This document shows, one piece after another, positions 34,075-42,954 of a stretch of 64,000 nt of DNA. The stretch's first letter is position 1; each line of letters starts with the position of its first letter. Position numbers and translations under genes: made by a program. This DNA is from Bradyrhizobium sp. LTSP849. GTDB lineage: Bacteria; Pseudomonadota; Alphaproteobacteria; Rhizobiales; Xanthobacteraceae. The DNA lies in the NCBI RefSeq assembly GCF_000938255.1, contig NZ_JYMR01000020.1, positions 23,674 through 87,673 of the forward strand, written 5' to 3'. The notes under the pieces were generated by a model. That model saw nothing but the letters and a program-made list of their open reading frames with translations. It was not told the origin of the DNA and did no database searches.

Positions 34075-34728
34075 CTAGGCTTGCGACTGTCCTGCAGCAC
34101 TCCGCGCCGTCTCCTGCGCCATACTGTCGATCAATCTCGCCACTTCGATCGGCGAGCGCAGCTCGAGCTTTCGCATCATCCTGGCGCGATGCACCTTGAC
34201 CGTCACTTCGCTGAGCTGGAGCTTTGCTGCGATCTGCTTGGCGACCAGCCCTTCGGCCATCAGCTGCATGATCTCTCGCTCCCGTACCGTCAGCGTCTCG
34301 ACGCGCTGGCGTGCCCCGCGCACTGTGTCCTCGCGCTCCATCCGCCTGCGATCGCGGTCGATGCCGTGTCTGATCGCATCGAGTATCTCCTGTTCGCGGA
34401 AAGGCTTTGGCAGAAACTCGACCGCGCCGCGCTTCATGGCTTCGACGGAGACACGGACGTCTGAATGACCGCTGATGAAAACGATCGGTATGGGTACGCC
34501 CGATTCAGCGAGCCTGCGTTGAAGCTCCAGCCCGGTCGGCGACGTGCCGGGAAAGCGGACGTCGAGCACGAGGCATGACGGTCCACCGGAAAGACTCTCG
34601 GTGAGGAACTCGTCCGTCGAGGCAAACAACCTCACCTGATGCCCAGTTTCCTCGCAGAGGCTGCCAATCGCATTTCGTATCTGCACTTCGTCATCAACAA
34701 CATAAACTGTGGCTTGATTTGAACTCAT
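34075..34728 (-). CDS. FixJ/NarL-type response regulator upstream of the curlin-like genes
   Basis: The protein has 217 residues. The receiver domain (about 5-120) begins ATVYVVDDEVQIRNAIGSL with phospho-acceptor Asp56 in LVLDVRFPG, Ser in VFISGHSD and Lys in FLPKPFRE, so it should be phosphorylatable. The LuxR helix-turn-helix is LTVREREIMQLMAEGLVAKQ then LSEVTVKVHRARMMRKLELR. ATG 34728 gives a standard receiver start. No kinase is adjacent. Being transcribed towards the curlin-like cluster, it may be part of the same transcript or control it (inference). Confidence 0.9.
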   Translation of the reverse strand: MSSNQATVYVVDDEVQIRNAIGSLCEETGHQVRLFASTDEFLTESLSGGPSCLVLDVRFPGTSPTGLELQRRLAESGVPIPIVFISGHSDVRVSVEAMKRGAVEFLPKPFREQEILDAIRHGIDRDRRRMEREDTVRGARQRVETLTVREREIMQLMAEGLVAKQIAAKLQLSEVTVKVHRARMMRKLELRSPIEVARLIDSMAQETARSAAGQSQA

Positions 34729-35330
34729 TGCAGTACGCTCCCGGACTTGGCGCTCGATGATCCAGCAACGAGCCATCCATTGTTCTTGCAAGCGATAACA
34801 AGGTGCTTGAATGCATCGGCGAGAAGCGGTCGAGTCGCGTCGGCCGACCGATGCGAGGTCTTACGGCCTCCACGCGCTGAAGACGAGTGAAGGCGTTCAC
34901 ATATCGGGCTTCGTGATCCCGGGGAGTTGACGTCGCCATCTGCGGCGTCACGGTGAGGCGCCGTGTCGGGAATGCGGCAATCAGGCGTCGCGGCCGAGAT
35001 ATCGCCAGCTGCGTCATGGCGTCGCTACTCATGCGCCGAGCTGAACTCCGTCGGGCAGCCACGTGGGCAAAACCAGACGGGACGTTCAGCCAGCTTGTCG
35101 AGTTCGATACCGCGCGCATCTTTTCGATACGCCTCGTATGCGTTCCGCGCAAATCACGAAAAGTCGCACCCCGCCGACCTTACTTCTGGATCATGGAGCG
35201 CACCCGTCCGTCACCCCATCAACGACGACATATCATCGAGACAGCAGGCATTACCCCGGACGAAATACAACCATAGCGCGTTATTCGGCATTTCCGCCAA
35301 CATAGTCATTTCAAGAAGGCGGGTTTTGAT
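34729..35330. other. Intergenic region (602 bp) between response regulator and MacA-like gene
   Basis: This is the longest unexplained gap in the central part of the window. Short frames here have arginine-rich compositions of shadow type, and no family motif or start with a good ribosome-binding site is seen. It must hold the divergent promoters of the regulator/curlin side and the exporter side. The last 100 bases before 35331 are relatively A/T-rich. Confidence 0.5.
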
Positions 35331-36761
35331 ATGCGATTTGTGCCAGTCATTGTGCTGTTTGGAACTGCATGCGGCCTCGCCACAATCTACGGCGCGGCAC
35401 CTGACGTCGTCGCGGGCGCTGCCGGGAGCGCCGCGGAGGGCGCGAGCCGTGCCTATGAGTCGACGAGGCAGTTCCTCAAGCCCGCCGGCGGCGAAACCCC
35501 GACCTTCGGGTCGGATGCGCCATTGTTCCGCTACGCTGCAATTCAGCGCGGCAGCATCGAGCAGACTGTCACCGTCACGGGCGCCCTGCAACCCGTCAAG
35601 ACGATCGAGGTCGGCTCGCAACTGTCCGGGCAGCTCGCCCGCGTCTATGTCGACTTCAACGACACCGTCAGCAAGGACCAGCCGCTTGCCTTGATCGATC
35701 CCCGCAGCTTCGCCGCCAAGGTCGACGAAGCCAAGGCGGCGCTGGCGGTCGCCGACTCCTTCGTGGACATCGAGCGAGCCAAGCTCGATCGCGCCAGGAT
35801 CGATCTGCAAAACGCCAAGGGCAGTAGGGACGTGCTCGCCGCCAAGCTCGACAGCGCCCAGGCGGTCAAGGCCTCGGCGCAGAAGACCTTGCAACGCAAG
35901 CTGGCGCTCCAGTCGCAAAATGTCGTGGCAACCTCAACGGTCGACGACGCGCAGACGGAGTTCACCGCACGCGTGGCCCAGGAGCGCGAGGCCGAGGTCC
36001 TCATGTCTCTGAATATCTACGCCGTCGACGGCGCGCAGGCCGACGTCCGCCGGATCGAGGCCGAGCTGGACCAGGCCCGAATGGCGGTGCCGGAGAAGGC
36101 CGCCGTCCTTGCGGCGGCCCAGGCCGATCTCGACCGCACGGTGATCCGCTCGCCGATCGACGGCGTCGTGGTCGGCAGGTTCGTCAATGAAGGCCAGACG
36201 CTGGCGGTTGGCCTCGAATCCCGCACCACCTTCGTGGTCGCCCACCGTCTGGAGGACATGGAAATCCACGCACAGGTCGACGAAGCGGATATCGGGCGCA
36301 TCGCTGCCGGCCAGCGGGCTCACTTTACGGTGGATGCCTATCCTGACCGCCGCTTCGAGGCGGCGGTGCGGCAGGTGCGCAAGGCGCCGCAGAACCAGCA
36401 GCACGTAGTCACCTACACCGTCGTGCTGTCGACCACGAACCTCGACGGCGCGCTGCTCCCCGGAATGACCGCGCTCGTGAAGATCGTGATCGAGCAGCAG
36501 GACAACGTGCTGAAAGTGCCGCTGGCCGCGCTGCGCTTCCAGCCCTCGGGCGCGCGGGCAGACACGGCCCCCGGTCGCAGCGGCGTCTGGGTACGTACCG
36601 TCAGTGGCGCGCTTCAGCGTATCGCCGTGACCGTCGGCGCGGCGGGCACCGAACAGGTCGCGCTCAAGAGCGGAGAGCTCGTCGAAGGCAGCCAGGTCGC
36701 CATCGGACAGGCGATCCGGCCGGCCGGCATGGAATTTCTCGGCATCAGGTTCGGATCATGA
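35331..36761 (+). CDS. MacA-like periplasmic adaptor (HlyD/RND membrane fusion protein)
   Basis: The protein has 476 residues. An N-terminal membrane anchor or signal (VPVIVLFGTACGLATIYGAA) is followed by a lipoyl half-motif (IEVGSQLSGQLARVYVDFND). A long coiled-coil hairpin covers about 125-265 (DEAKAALAVADSFVDIERAK onward). The second lipoyl half (RTVIRSPIDGVVVGRFVNEG) and a beta-barrel/membrane-proximal domain follow. This order fits MacA. The stop overlaps the ATPase start (ATGA). It is predicted to link an inner-membrane MacB-type transporter with a TolC-like channel, which is not in the window. Confidence 0.87.
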   Translation: MRFVPVIVLFGTACGLATIYGAAPDVVAGAAGSAAEGASRAYESTRQFLKPAGGETPTFGSDAPLFRYAAIQRGSIEQTVTVTGALQPVKTIEVGSQLSGQLARVYVDFNDTVSKDQPLALIDPRSFAAKVDEAKAALAVADSFVDIERAKLDRARIDLQNAKGSRDVLAAKLDSAQAVKASAQKTLQRKLALQSQNVVATSTVDDAQTEFTARVAQEREAEVLMSLNIYAVDGAQADVRRIEAELDQARMAVPEKAAVLAAAQADLDRTVIRSPIDGVVVGRFVNEGQTLAVGLESRTTFVVAHRLEDMEIHAQVDEADIGRIAAGQRAHFTVDAYPDRRFEAAVRQVRKAPQNQQHVVTYTVVLSTTNLDGALLPGMTALVKIVIEQQDNVLKVPLAALRFQPSGARADTAPGRSGVWVRTVSGALQRIAVTVGAAGTEQVALKSGELVEGSQVAIGQAIRPAGMEFLGIRFGS

Positions 36762-37483
36762 CAGCCACCCTGCCCCTCATCAGCCTCCGATCGGTCGGCA
36801 GGACCTACCGCACGGACGGGATCGCGGTCACGGCGGTGCGCAATGTCAGCTTCGACATCGATCAGGGCGAGATCCTCGCCGTCATGGGACCGTCCGGTTC
36901 CGGCAAGTCCACGCTGATGAACATGATCGGGTTGCTCGACCTCCCGAGCGAGGGCGCGATCTATCTCGAGGGCGCCAATGTCGCCGACCTCTCCGAAGAC
37001 CGCAGGTCGACCTTGCGCGCCCGCAGCATCGGCTTCGTGTTCCAGTCCTACAATCTGCTCGCGCGCCATAACGCGATCGAGAACGTCGCCCTGCCGCTGG
37101 TCTACGGCGGCGTCGGCCACAAGGAGCGCCTCGCGCGCGCCGAGCAGAGCCTGGAAGCTGTCGGCATGCTGCACCGGGCACATCACTTTCCGCGACAGCT
37201 GTCGGGCGGCGAGCAGCAGCGCGTCGCGATCGCGCGCGCGCTGATCGCCTCCCCGCTGATCGTGCTCGCGGACGAGCCGACCGGCGCACTCGACAGCCGC
37301 ACCGGCGCCGAGATCCTGGCGCTGTTCGCGGCACTCAACCAGACCGGCCAGACCATCGTGATGATCACGCACGATCCCGGCATCGCGACCCAGTGCCGGC
37401 GCACCATCCGCCTGCATGACGGCGAGCTCGTCGGCGACGAAACGCAGATCCCGTTGCTGCCGAAACGGAGCGTTGCGTCATGA
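36758..37483 (+). CDS. ABC transporter ATP-binding protein, MacB/LolD type
   Basis: The protein has 241 residues. It has Walker A GPSGSGKST, the Q-loop FVFQSYNLL, signature LSGGEQQRVAIARAL, Walker B IVLADEP and the H-loop VMITHD. FQSYNLLARHNAIENVALPL is typical of the MacB/LolD/FtsE group. Translational coupling on both sides (ATGA at each end) shows it works with the adaptor and permease. In E. coli MacB this domain is fused to the permease; here it is a separate chain. Confidence 0.93.
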   Translation: MTATLPLISLRSVGRTYRTDGIAVTAVRNVSFDIDQGEILAVMGPSGSGKSTLMNMIGLLDLPSEGAIYLEGANVADLSEDRRSTLRARSIGFVFQSYNLLARHNAIENVALPLVYGGVGHKERLARAEQSLEAVGMLHRAHHFPRQLSGGEQQRVAIARALIASPLIVLADEPTGALDSRTGAEILALFAALNQTGQTIVMITHDPGIATQCRRTIRLHDGELVGDETQIPLLPKRSVAS

Positions 37484-38703
37484 CGATGCTCCAGGGCTTT
37501 CAGATCGCTCTACACGCCTTGCGCCTCAACCCGCTGCGCAGCTTCCTCACCATGCTCGGCATCGTGATCGGCGTTGCATCGATCGTGACGGTTTTCGCGA
37601 TCGGCGCCGGCGCGCAGTTGCGGCTCCAGGAGCAGATCCGCTCTATCGGCGCCAATGTGCTGATGATCACGCCGGGCGCAGTCTACCAGGGCGGCGTACG
37701 CCTCAAGGACGGCAGCAAGCTGACGATGACCGAAAGCGACGTCCAGGCCATCCTCGAGCAGATTCCGGAAATCCAGGCCGCGGCCGGCTCCATCGCCGGA
37801 ACGGCGCAGGTCATCCATGAGGGCAAGAACTGGAACACAACGATCAATGGCACCACGACCGGGCACTTCATGGTGCGCGACTGGCAGCTCGCGTCCGGAC
37901 GCTACTTTTCCAACGCCGAAGAGGCCGCCGCCGGAAAAGTCGTGATCCTCGGAAGCACGGTCGCCAGCGAACTGTTCGCACCAGGCGATGATCCCATTGG
38001 CGCGCAGATCAGGATCATGAAGGTTCCGCTCGAAGTGATCGGCGTGCTCGATCGCAAGGGTCCCGCACAGGATGATGTCGCCTTTGTCCCCCTCACCACG
38101 GCCAAGCTCCGCTTCCTCGGCAGTGCCAGCAACATCAACCGTGACTCAGTCGCCTATATCATCGCCAAGGTGGCCGCCGACGGTAAGATGGCGGGCGCGC
38201 GATCGGAAATCGAAAGCCTGCTGCGGCAGCGCCACCGGGTCCTTGCCGGCCAGGAAGACGACTTCAAGGTCCAGGATCCGGCCGCCGCCATGGAGGCGCA
38301 GCAGGGTGCGGTCCGCACCGTGGCGCTTCTGCTCGTCGCCATCGCCTCGGTCTCGCTGCTCGTCGGCGGCATCAGCATCATGAACGTCATGATGGTGTCG
38401 GTGACCGAGCGTACCCGGGAAATCGGCATCCGCCGGGCGCTCGGCGGGCGGATGCGGGACATTCGTCTCCAGTTTCTCTGCGAAGCGCTCGTGCTCTGCC
38501 TGCTCGGCGGCGCCATCGGCGTCCTCGGCGGCGTCACGCTGTCGATGACGGTCGCGCGCATGGCCGGGTGGATCACGTCGATCGATGGCGAAGCAATTGC
38601 ACTGGCCCTCGCCTTTTCAATCGCGACCGGCCTCATCTTTGGTTTTTATCCTGCACACAAGGCGTCCAAGCTCAGTCCAATCGAGGCGCTCAAGACGGAG
38701 TGA
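37480..38703 (+). CDS. ABC transporter permease, MacB type
   Basis: The protein has 407 residues. There is one N-terminal membrane helix (NPLRSFLTMLGIVIGVASIV), a periplasmic MacB_PCD domain (about 45-280) and three C-terminal helices (VALLLVAIASVSLLVGGISI onward) with MMVSVTERTREIGIRRALGG, the FtsX-family coupling region. With its partners it forms a mechanotransmission-type exporter acting on periplasmic substrates such as peptides, lipoproteins or macrolides. The cargo is unknown; the nearby curlin-like proteins are a tempting but unproven candidate. Confidence 0.92.
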   Translation: MTMLQGFQIALHALRLNPLRSFLTMLGIVIGVASIVTVFAIGAGAQLRLQEQIRSIGANVLMITPGAVYQGGVRLKDGSKLTMTESDVQAILEQIPEIQAAAGSIAGTAQVIHEGKNWNTTINGTTTGHFMVRDWQLASGRYFSNAEEAAAGKVVILGSTVASELFAPGDDPIGAQIRIMKVPLEVIGVLDRKGPAQDDVAFVPLTTAKLRFLGSASNINRDSVAYIIAKVAADGKMAGARSEIESLLRQRHRVLAGQEDDFKVQDPAAAMEAQQGAVRTVALLLVAIASVSLLVGGISIMNVMMVSVTERTREIGIRRALGGRMRDIRLQFLCEALVLCLLGGAIGVLGGVTLSMTVARMAGWITSIDGEAIALALAFSIATGLIFGFYPAHKASKLSPIEALKTE

Positions 38704-38756
38704 GAACATGCTGGGGTGGCCACAACATCAAACCAAAGGCCAGGGAGGAACAAGTC

Positions 38757-39074
38757 ATGAGCCCGGATCCGAAAGATTTGATCACACCGACGCCGCGTGA
38801 GCGCGAGCTGATGATGCTCATCGCGCGCGGATTGCAGAACAAGAACATCGCCTTCGAGCTCAAGATCTCGGAGAACACGGTGCGGGCGCATATCGGCAAC
38901 ATCATGCGCAAATACCGTCTCCATAACCGAACCCAGATCGCGATCATCTTCGCGCTCCAGGCTGCGCCGCCATCGCTACGCCGCGACCTAGCCAATGCCA
39001 AAGGCTATCCGGCGACGGCGAAGCCCGCGCAGGCGCTTGTACTAAATTCACGAGTGCAGACCGCGCCGGAATGA
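38757..39074 (+). CDS. Single-domain LuxR-type DNA-binding protein
   Basis: The protein has 105 residues. Only the helix-turn-helix is present: TPRERELMMLIARGLQNKNI then LKISENTVRAHIGNIMRKYR, without receiver or ligand domain. ATG 38757 has GGGAGGA 8 nt upstream. It starts 53 bp after the MacB permease and probably belongs to the same transcript. Stand-alone LuxR domains of this kind act as constitutive or multimerisation-controlled regulators. Confidence 0.85.
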   Translation: MSPDPKDLITPTPRERELMMLIARGLQNKNIAFELKISENTVRAHIGNIMRKYRLHNRTQIAIIFALQAAPPSLRRDLANAKGYPATAKPAQALVLNSRVQTAPE

Positions 39075-39379
39075 CGGCCGACCCGCCGCTTTGCTGCGCG
39101 CCGGGACGACGACCCGAATGCTGAATAGTTTTTGACAATTAGAATTCAAAAATTTTGTTTCGACGACACATTTCAACCAGGAAGCCGCTCGGACCGCCCC
39201 TGCGGATCTGGATCGCTCCGCCGTCGGCGCAAGGCAGACCGTGGCAACAAGGTCACCCTCACTGCACCTCTTGCACAGCCGGCCGCTCTTGTAACAAAAC
39301 CGTCATACAGGAAAACTAAACGAAGGCGGCGGCCGCGGTCGGCCGCCAAGCCGCCTCATCGCAGGCAGGGAGAGATTTG
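39075..39379. other. Intergenic region (305 bp)
   Basis: It includes a notably A/T-rich segment at 39126-39160 that contains TTGACA (39132-39137) but no good -10 at the proper distance. The remainder leads into the phosphodiesterase ribosome-binding site GGGAGAG. No gene is seen. Confidence 0.5.
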
Positions 39380-41245
39380 ATGCGCCGCTCACTGGTGTTG
39401 CTGTCCGCCGGACTGACAGTCTTGTCCACCGGACTTTCCAACGGACTTGCCACCGCCCAGAACAACACCCCCCGCAACCTGATCCTGTTCATCCCGGACG
39501 GGCTGCGCGCGCTGAAGGTCACGCCCGAAACGGCGCCGGCAATGGCCGAGGTCCGCGACAAGGGCGTCAACTTCAAGAACTCGCACTCGCTGTTTCCGAC
39601 CTTCACCATGGCCAATGGCTCGGCGATGTCGACCGGCCATTATCTCGGCGACACCGGCGTGTTCTCCAACACGATCTGGACCAACTACACCTCCGGCCCC
39701 GCCGGCGACACCGTCGTCCCCTTCATCGAGAACGACGCCGTGCTCGGTGACATCGACGAGCATTTCAAGGGCGACTACCTCAACGAGGAGACCGTCCTGA
39801 AGCTGGCCCGCGACAAGGGCCTGAGCACGGCCGCGATCGGCAAGGTCGGCCCCACCTACCAGTGGGACCACACCGATCATCCGGAGAAGCCGGGCCAGCA
39901 CTCGATCGTGATCGACGACTCGACCGGCGGCAAAGCTGGCGTCGCGCTGTCTGACGAAATGAAGGACGCGCTGACCAAGGCGGGCCTGGCGCTGGCCACC
40001 CCCAGCCGTGGCGACAACGGCAAGGCGGGCGATGCCAAGACGCCCGGCACCACCACGGCCAACATTGTGCAGCAGGCCTACTTCGCCGATGTCGCCACCA
40101 AGGTGGTGCTGCCGATGTTCAAGGCGCGCAACAAGCCGTTCGTGCTGGTGTTCTGGTCGCGCGACCCGGACGGCACCCAGCATAACCAGGGCGACAGCCT
40201 CAACCAGATTATGCCGGGCATCAACGGTCCGAGCACGATGGCGAGCATCAAGAATGTCGACAACAACCTCGCCCAGATCCGCAAGGCGCTGGACGAGCTG
40301 GGGCTTGCCGCCAACACCAACATCATGATCCAGGCCGACCACGGCTTCTCGACCATCTCCAAGGAGAGCAAGACCAGCCCCTCGGCCAAGGTCAGCTATG
40401 ACGACACGCCGAAGGACTTTTTGCCGATGGGCTTCCTCGCCCTCGATCTGGCCAAGGCGCTCGACCTGCCCCTGTTCGACCCCAACGACAAGAACGCCGC
40501 CGTCACTGGCAACGCGCACCCAAAGGCCGGCAACGGCGTGCTCGGCAAGGATCCGACCAAGCCTGACCTCGTCATCGCCACCAATGGCGGCTCGGACCTG
40601 ATCTATCTCCCGAACAGGGACAAGAAGCTGGCGGCGAAAACCGTCAAGGCGCTGCTCGAGCAGGACTACGTCTCCGGCATGTTCGTCGACGACTCGCTCG
40701 GCCGTTTCCCCGGCACCCTGCCGCTGTCGAGCATCAATCTGCGCGGCAAGGCGGCGACGCCGACACCGGCAATCGTCGTCAACTTCCGCTCCTATGCCAG
40801 CGAATGCGGCGAGGCGCCGACCAACTGCTCGGTGCAGGTCGCCGACACCGTGCTGCGCCAGGGCCAGGGCATGCATGGCAGCTTCAGCCGCGGCGACACT
40901 TTCAACTTCATGGCTGCGATCGGGCCGGACTTCAAAGCCGGCTTCGTCAACGAGCTGCCGGTCAGCAATGCCGACGTCGGCATGACGGCCGCCCAGCTGC
41001 TCGGCCTGCGCGGCTCGCAGAACGGCGGCCTGGTCGGCCGGGTGATGTCGGAGGCGCTGCCCAACGGCATCGTGCCGAAGGCGTACAAGGCCGTCGAGAA
41101 GTCGAAGATGTCCGAGAACGGCCTTCAGACCGTGCTCAACGTCCAGCGCGTCGGCAGCCAGCGTTATTTCGACACCGCCGGCTTCCCCGGCCGCACGCTT
41201 GGCCTGGAGCCGGACGCCGGCAAACAAAAAACGGCGGGGAAATAA
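39380..41245 (+). CDS. Secreted alkaline phosphatase superfamily protein (type I phosphodiesterase/nucleotide pyrophosphatase)
   Basis: The protein has 621 residues. The signal peptide RRSLVLLSAGLTVLSTGLSN (cleavage near ATA-QN) precedes LILFIPDGLRALKV, the first metal Asp. The nucleophile region is SLFPTFTMANGSAMSTGH (Thr in FPTFTMANG). Further metal sites are WSRDPDGTQHNQGDS and QADHGFST, and a last His is in GMHGSFSRGDTFN. The layout matches nucleotide pyrophosphatase/phosphodiesterase-like enzymes. It is exported to the periplasm and probably releases phosphate from phosphodiesters; the true substrate is unknown. GGGAGAG precedes ATG 39380. The stop codon lies in the loop of the terminator hairpin. 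Confidence 0.85.
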   Translation: MRRSLVLLSAGLTVLSTGLSNGLATAQNNTPRNLILFIPDGLRALKVTPETAPAMAEVRDKGVNFKNSHSLFPTFTMANGSAMSTGHYLGDTGVFSNTIWTNYTSGPAGDTVVPFIENDAVLGDIDEHFKGDYLNEETVLKLARDKGLSTAAIGKVGPTYQWDHTDHPEKPGQHSIVIDDSTGGKAGVALSDEMKDALTKAGLALATPSRGDNGKAGDAKTPGTTTANIVQQAYFADVATKVVLPMFKARNKPFVLVFWSRDPDGTQHNQGDSLNQIMPGINGPSTMASIKNVDNNLAQIRKALDELGLAANTNIMIQADHGFSTISKESKTSPSAKVSYDDTPKDFLPMGFLALDLAKALDLPLFDPNDKNAAVTGNAHPKAGNGVLGKDPTKPDLVIATNGGSDLIYLPNRDKKLAAKTVKALLEQDYVSGMFVDDSLGRFPGTLPLSSINLRGKAATPTPAIVVNFRSYASECGEAPTNCSVQVADTVLRQGQGMHGSFSRGDTFNFMAAIGPDFKAGFVNELPVSNADVGMTAAQLLGLRGSQNGGLVGRVMSEALPNGIVPKAYKAVEKSKMSENGLQTVLNVQRVGSQRYFDTAGFPGRTLGLEPDAGKQKTAGK

Positions 41246-41253
41246 CCCCGCCG
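41232..41253 (+). terminator. Intrinsic terminator overlapping the phosphodiesterase stop codon
   Basis: CGGCGGGG (41232-41239) and CCCCGCCG (41246-41253) form an 8-bp GC stem. The 6-base loop AAATAA contains the TAA stop of the gene. A pyrimidine-rich CTTTCTC tail follows. It can also serve the convergent gene at 41312 because an A-tract lies on the other side. Confidence 0.7.
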
Positions 41254-41311
41254 CTTTCTCTCGCGCCTCGCAAGGGGCGCGGGAATTCTAAACCTTACAT
41301 TCCCAGATCTT

Positions 41312-41884
41312 TTACATTCCAATGTCGAACACGTTCGGCAATTGGCCCGCCAGAGGCAGCGCGGTGGCGCCCAGGAAGGTCGCCACCATCGCCATCAGGC
41401 GGCGGTTGTTCTGGCGCTTGCCGCGCATCTGGCCGGCAATCCACTCCAGCATCTCGCTGTTGACCTTCGAGGCATAGGACGGCGCCCAGCTCTCGATGTC
41501 GGTGTCCTGCGCCAGCGCGACGCTGCGCGGCGGCACCTTCAGGCCGGAGGCGCTCGCAGCGTAGTGAGCCACGGCCTTGGCCAGGAGGTCGTCGAACCGG
41601 CCACCATCGGTGCGCTCGGTTGCGGCTTCGTTGATCTCGAACAGCGCTTCGGCCTCGCCGCGGCTGATCGGCTGGTCGTTGACGGCTGTGGCTGTCAGGA
41701 TGCGGGCGCACCAGGCGGTGTCATCGGCATCGATGGAGCGGGAAAAGTGCACCCGGCCCTTGGTGGTCGGGCCTTCGCCCGTGATCACGCCGTCGCGCAC
41801 GATGGAGAGTGCATGCGCCGCGGTATCGCGGCAGGAAGGTTCGAGGGACGGCGACTCAACTGACTTCGGCAGTGCGGCAGACAT
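41312..41884 (-). CDS. Conserved hypothetical protein
   Basis: The protein has 190 residues. The N-terminal 40 residues look disordered. The middle contains DADDTAWCARILTATAVNDQ, ISRGEAEALFEINEAATERT and FDDLLAKAVAHYAASASG, a helical segment resembling a small helical-bundle domain. The C-terminus is hydrophobic (LMAMVATFLGATALPLAGQL) and could be a membrane tail. GGAAGTG precedes the ATG. I do not recognise a named family. Calcium-like or catalytic motifs are not evident. Confidence 0.72.
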   Translation of the reverse strand: MSAALPKSVESPSLEPSCRDTAAHALSIVRDGVITGEGPTTKGRVHFSRSIDADDTAWCARILTATAVNDQPISRGEAEALFEINEAATERTDGGRFDDLLAKAVAHYAASASGLKVPPRSVALAQDTDIESWAPSYASKVNSEMLEWIAGQMRGKRQNNRRLMAMVATFLGATALPLAGQLPNVFDIGM

Positions 41885-42277
41885 AGTTCACTTCCAGATT
41901 TCTTCTGATCGACCAGCATTTTCATGCGGGCGTAAAGGGGTGGTTAATGATTCGATACGGGGATCGCGACTTTTCTTGATGGTTGCCAATTGGTCGCTAT
42001 CAGGACCATTTTGGTTTCCATCAAACGTCGGGCGAGCGTGATGCGGGTCATAAACGGCTTTATCGGGGCAATCGAGACCGTGTGGCCCCGGTGGAGATGT
42101 TTCGCCGCAGGCGCCGCTGTAACAGAAAGGTGCTAGAAAATCGGCCCTTCAGGGAAGGAATTCACATTTTACTTGAAGCGGTTCACTTGACGTTCACTTG
42201 GGGTCGCCGAGCCCCTATAATGGCTGCGACGGCCAAAAACGAATTCCCAAGCAAATTCAATGCGATGAGGTAGAACC
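41885..42277. other. Intergenic region (393 bp) upstream of the peroxiredoxin
   Basis: No gene is seen. The last 110 bases hold the peroxiredoxin promoter and a series of TTNACTTG direct repeats (see separate entry). The rest is a divergent upstream region with lower GC than the flanking genes. Confidence 0.5.
42168..42221 (+). promoter_or_regulatory. Peroxiredoxin promoter with TTxACTTG direct repeats
   Basis: A perfect -10 TATAAT lies at 42216-42221, with TTCACT (42193-42198) as a candidate -35 at 17 bp. Three related direct repeats precede it: TTTACTTG (42168-42175), GTTCACTTG (42181-42189) and GTTCACTTG (42192-42200). The last two are spaced 11 bp, one helical turn. The third overlaps the candidate -35. 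Such an arrangement suggests an activator or repressor site, possibly oxidative-stress control (inference). Confidence 0.5.
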
Positions 42278-42937
42278 ATGACACTTCCGATCGGCACCAC
42301 CGCCCCCGACTTCGAAGCCGAGACCACTGAAGGGAGGATCAAGTTCCACGACTGGATCGGCAACAGCTGGGCGCTGCTGTTCTCGCACCCGAAGGACTTC
42401 ACGCCGGTTTGTACGACCGAGCTCGGCGCGCTGGCCCGGCTGAAGCCGGAATTCGACAAGCGCGGCGTCAAGCTGATCGGCCTGTCGGTCGATCCGATCG
42501 ACCGCCACGCCAAGTGGGCGGAGGACATCAAGGAGACGCAAGGCGCAGCCCCCAACTATCCGTTGATCGGCGACACCGATTTCAACGTCTCGAAGCTCTA
42601 CGAGATGCTGCCCGCCTCGACCTCGGGCGATCCCCTCACCCGGACGCCTGCCGACAACCAGACCGTCCGCAACGTCTTCATCATCGGGCCGGACAAGAAG
42701 ATCAAGCTGGTGCTGGTCTATCCGATGACTACCGGCCGCAACTTCCAGGAAATCCTGCGCGTGATCGACTCGCTTCAGCTCACCGCCAAGCATCGCGTCG
42801 CAACCCCGGCCGACTGGACGCAGGGCGAGGATGTCATCATCGCCGGCTCGGTCTCCAACGACGAGGCCAAGACGATCTACCCGCAGGGCTGGAAAGAGCC
42901 GAAGCCCTACATCCGGATCGTGCCGCAGCCGAAATAA
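42278..42937 (+). CDS. 1-Cys peroxiredoxin (Prx6 type)
   Basis: The protein has 219 residues. The peroxidatic Cys45 lies in FTPVCTTELG. The conserved HPKDF motif and the C-terminal extension (NDEAKTIYPQGWKEPKPYIR) are those of Prx6-type enzymes, which reduce hydrogen and alkyl peroxides in the cytosol. No resolving Cys is present in the C-terminal domain, supporting 1-Cys chemistry. A GAGG site lies before the ATG. Confidence 0.95.
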   Translation: MTLPIGTTAPDFEAETTEGRIKFHDWIGNSWALLFSHPKDFTPVCTTELGALARLKPEFDKRGVKLIGLSVDPIDRHAKWAEDIKETQGAAPNYPLIGDTDFNVSKLYEMLPASTSGDPLTRTPADNQTVRNVFIIGPDKKIKLVLVYPMTTGRNFQEILRVIDSLQLTAKHRVATPADWTQGEDVIIAGSVSNDEAKTIYPQGWKEPKPYIRIVPQPK

Positions 42938-42954
42938 CGGCCCAAAGTGACGGC

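Noticed and set aside
39389..41227. Leftward 612-codon open frame opposite the phosphodiesterase
   Set aside because: The plus-strand gene has a signal peptide, metal sites and ribosome-binding site; the antisense product lacks any domain and is Arg/His/Asp-biased.
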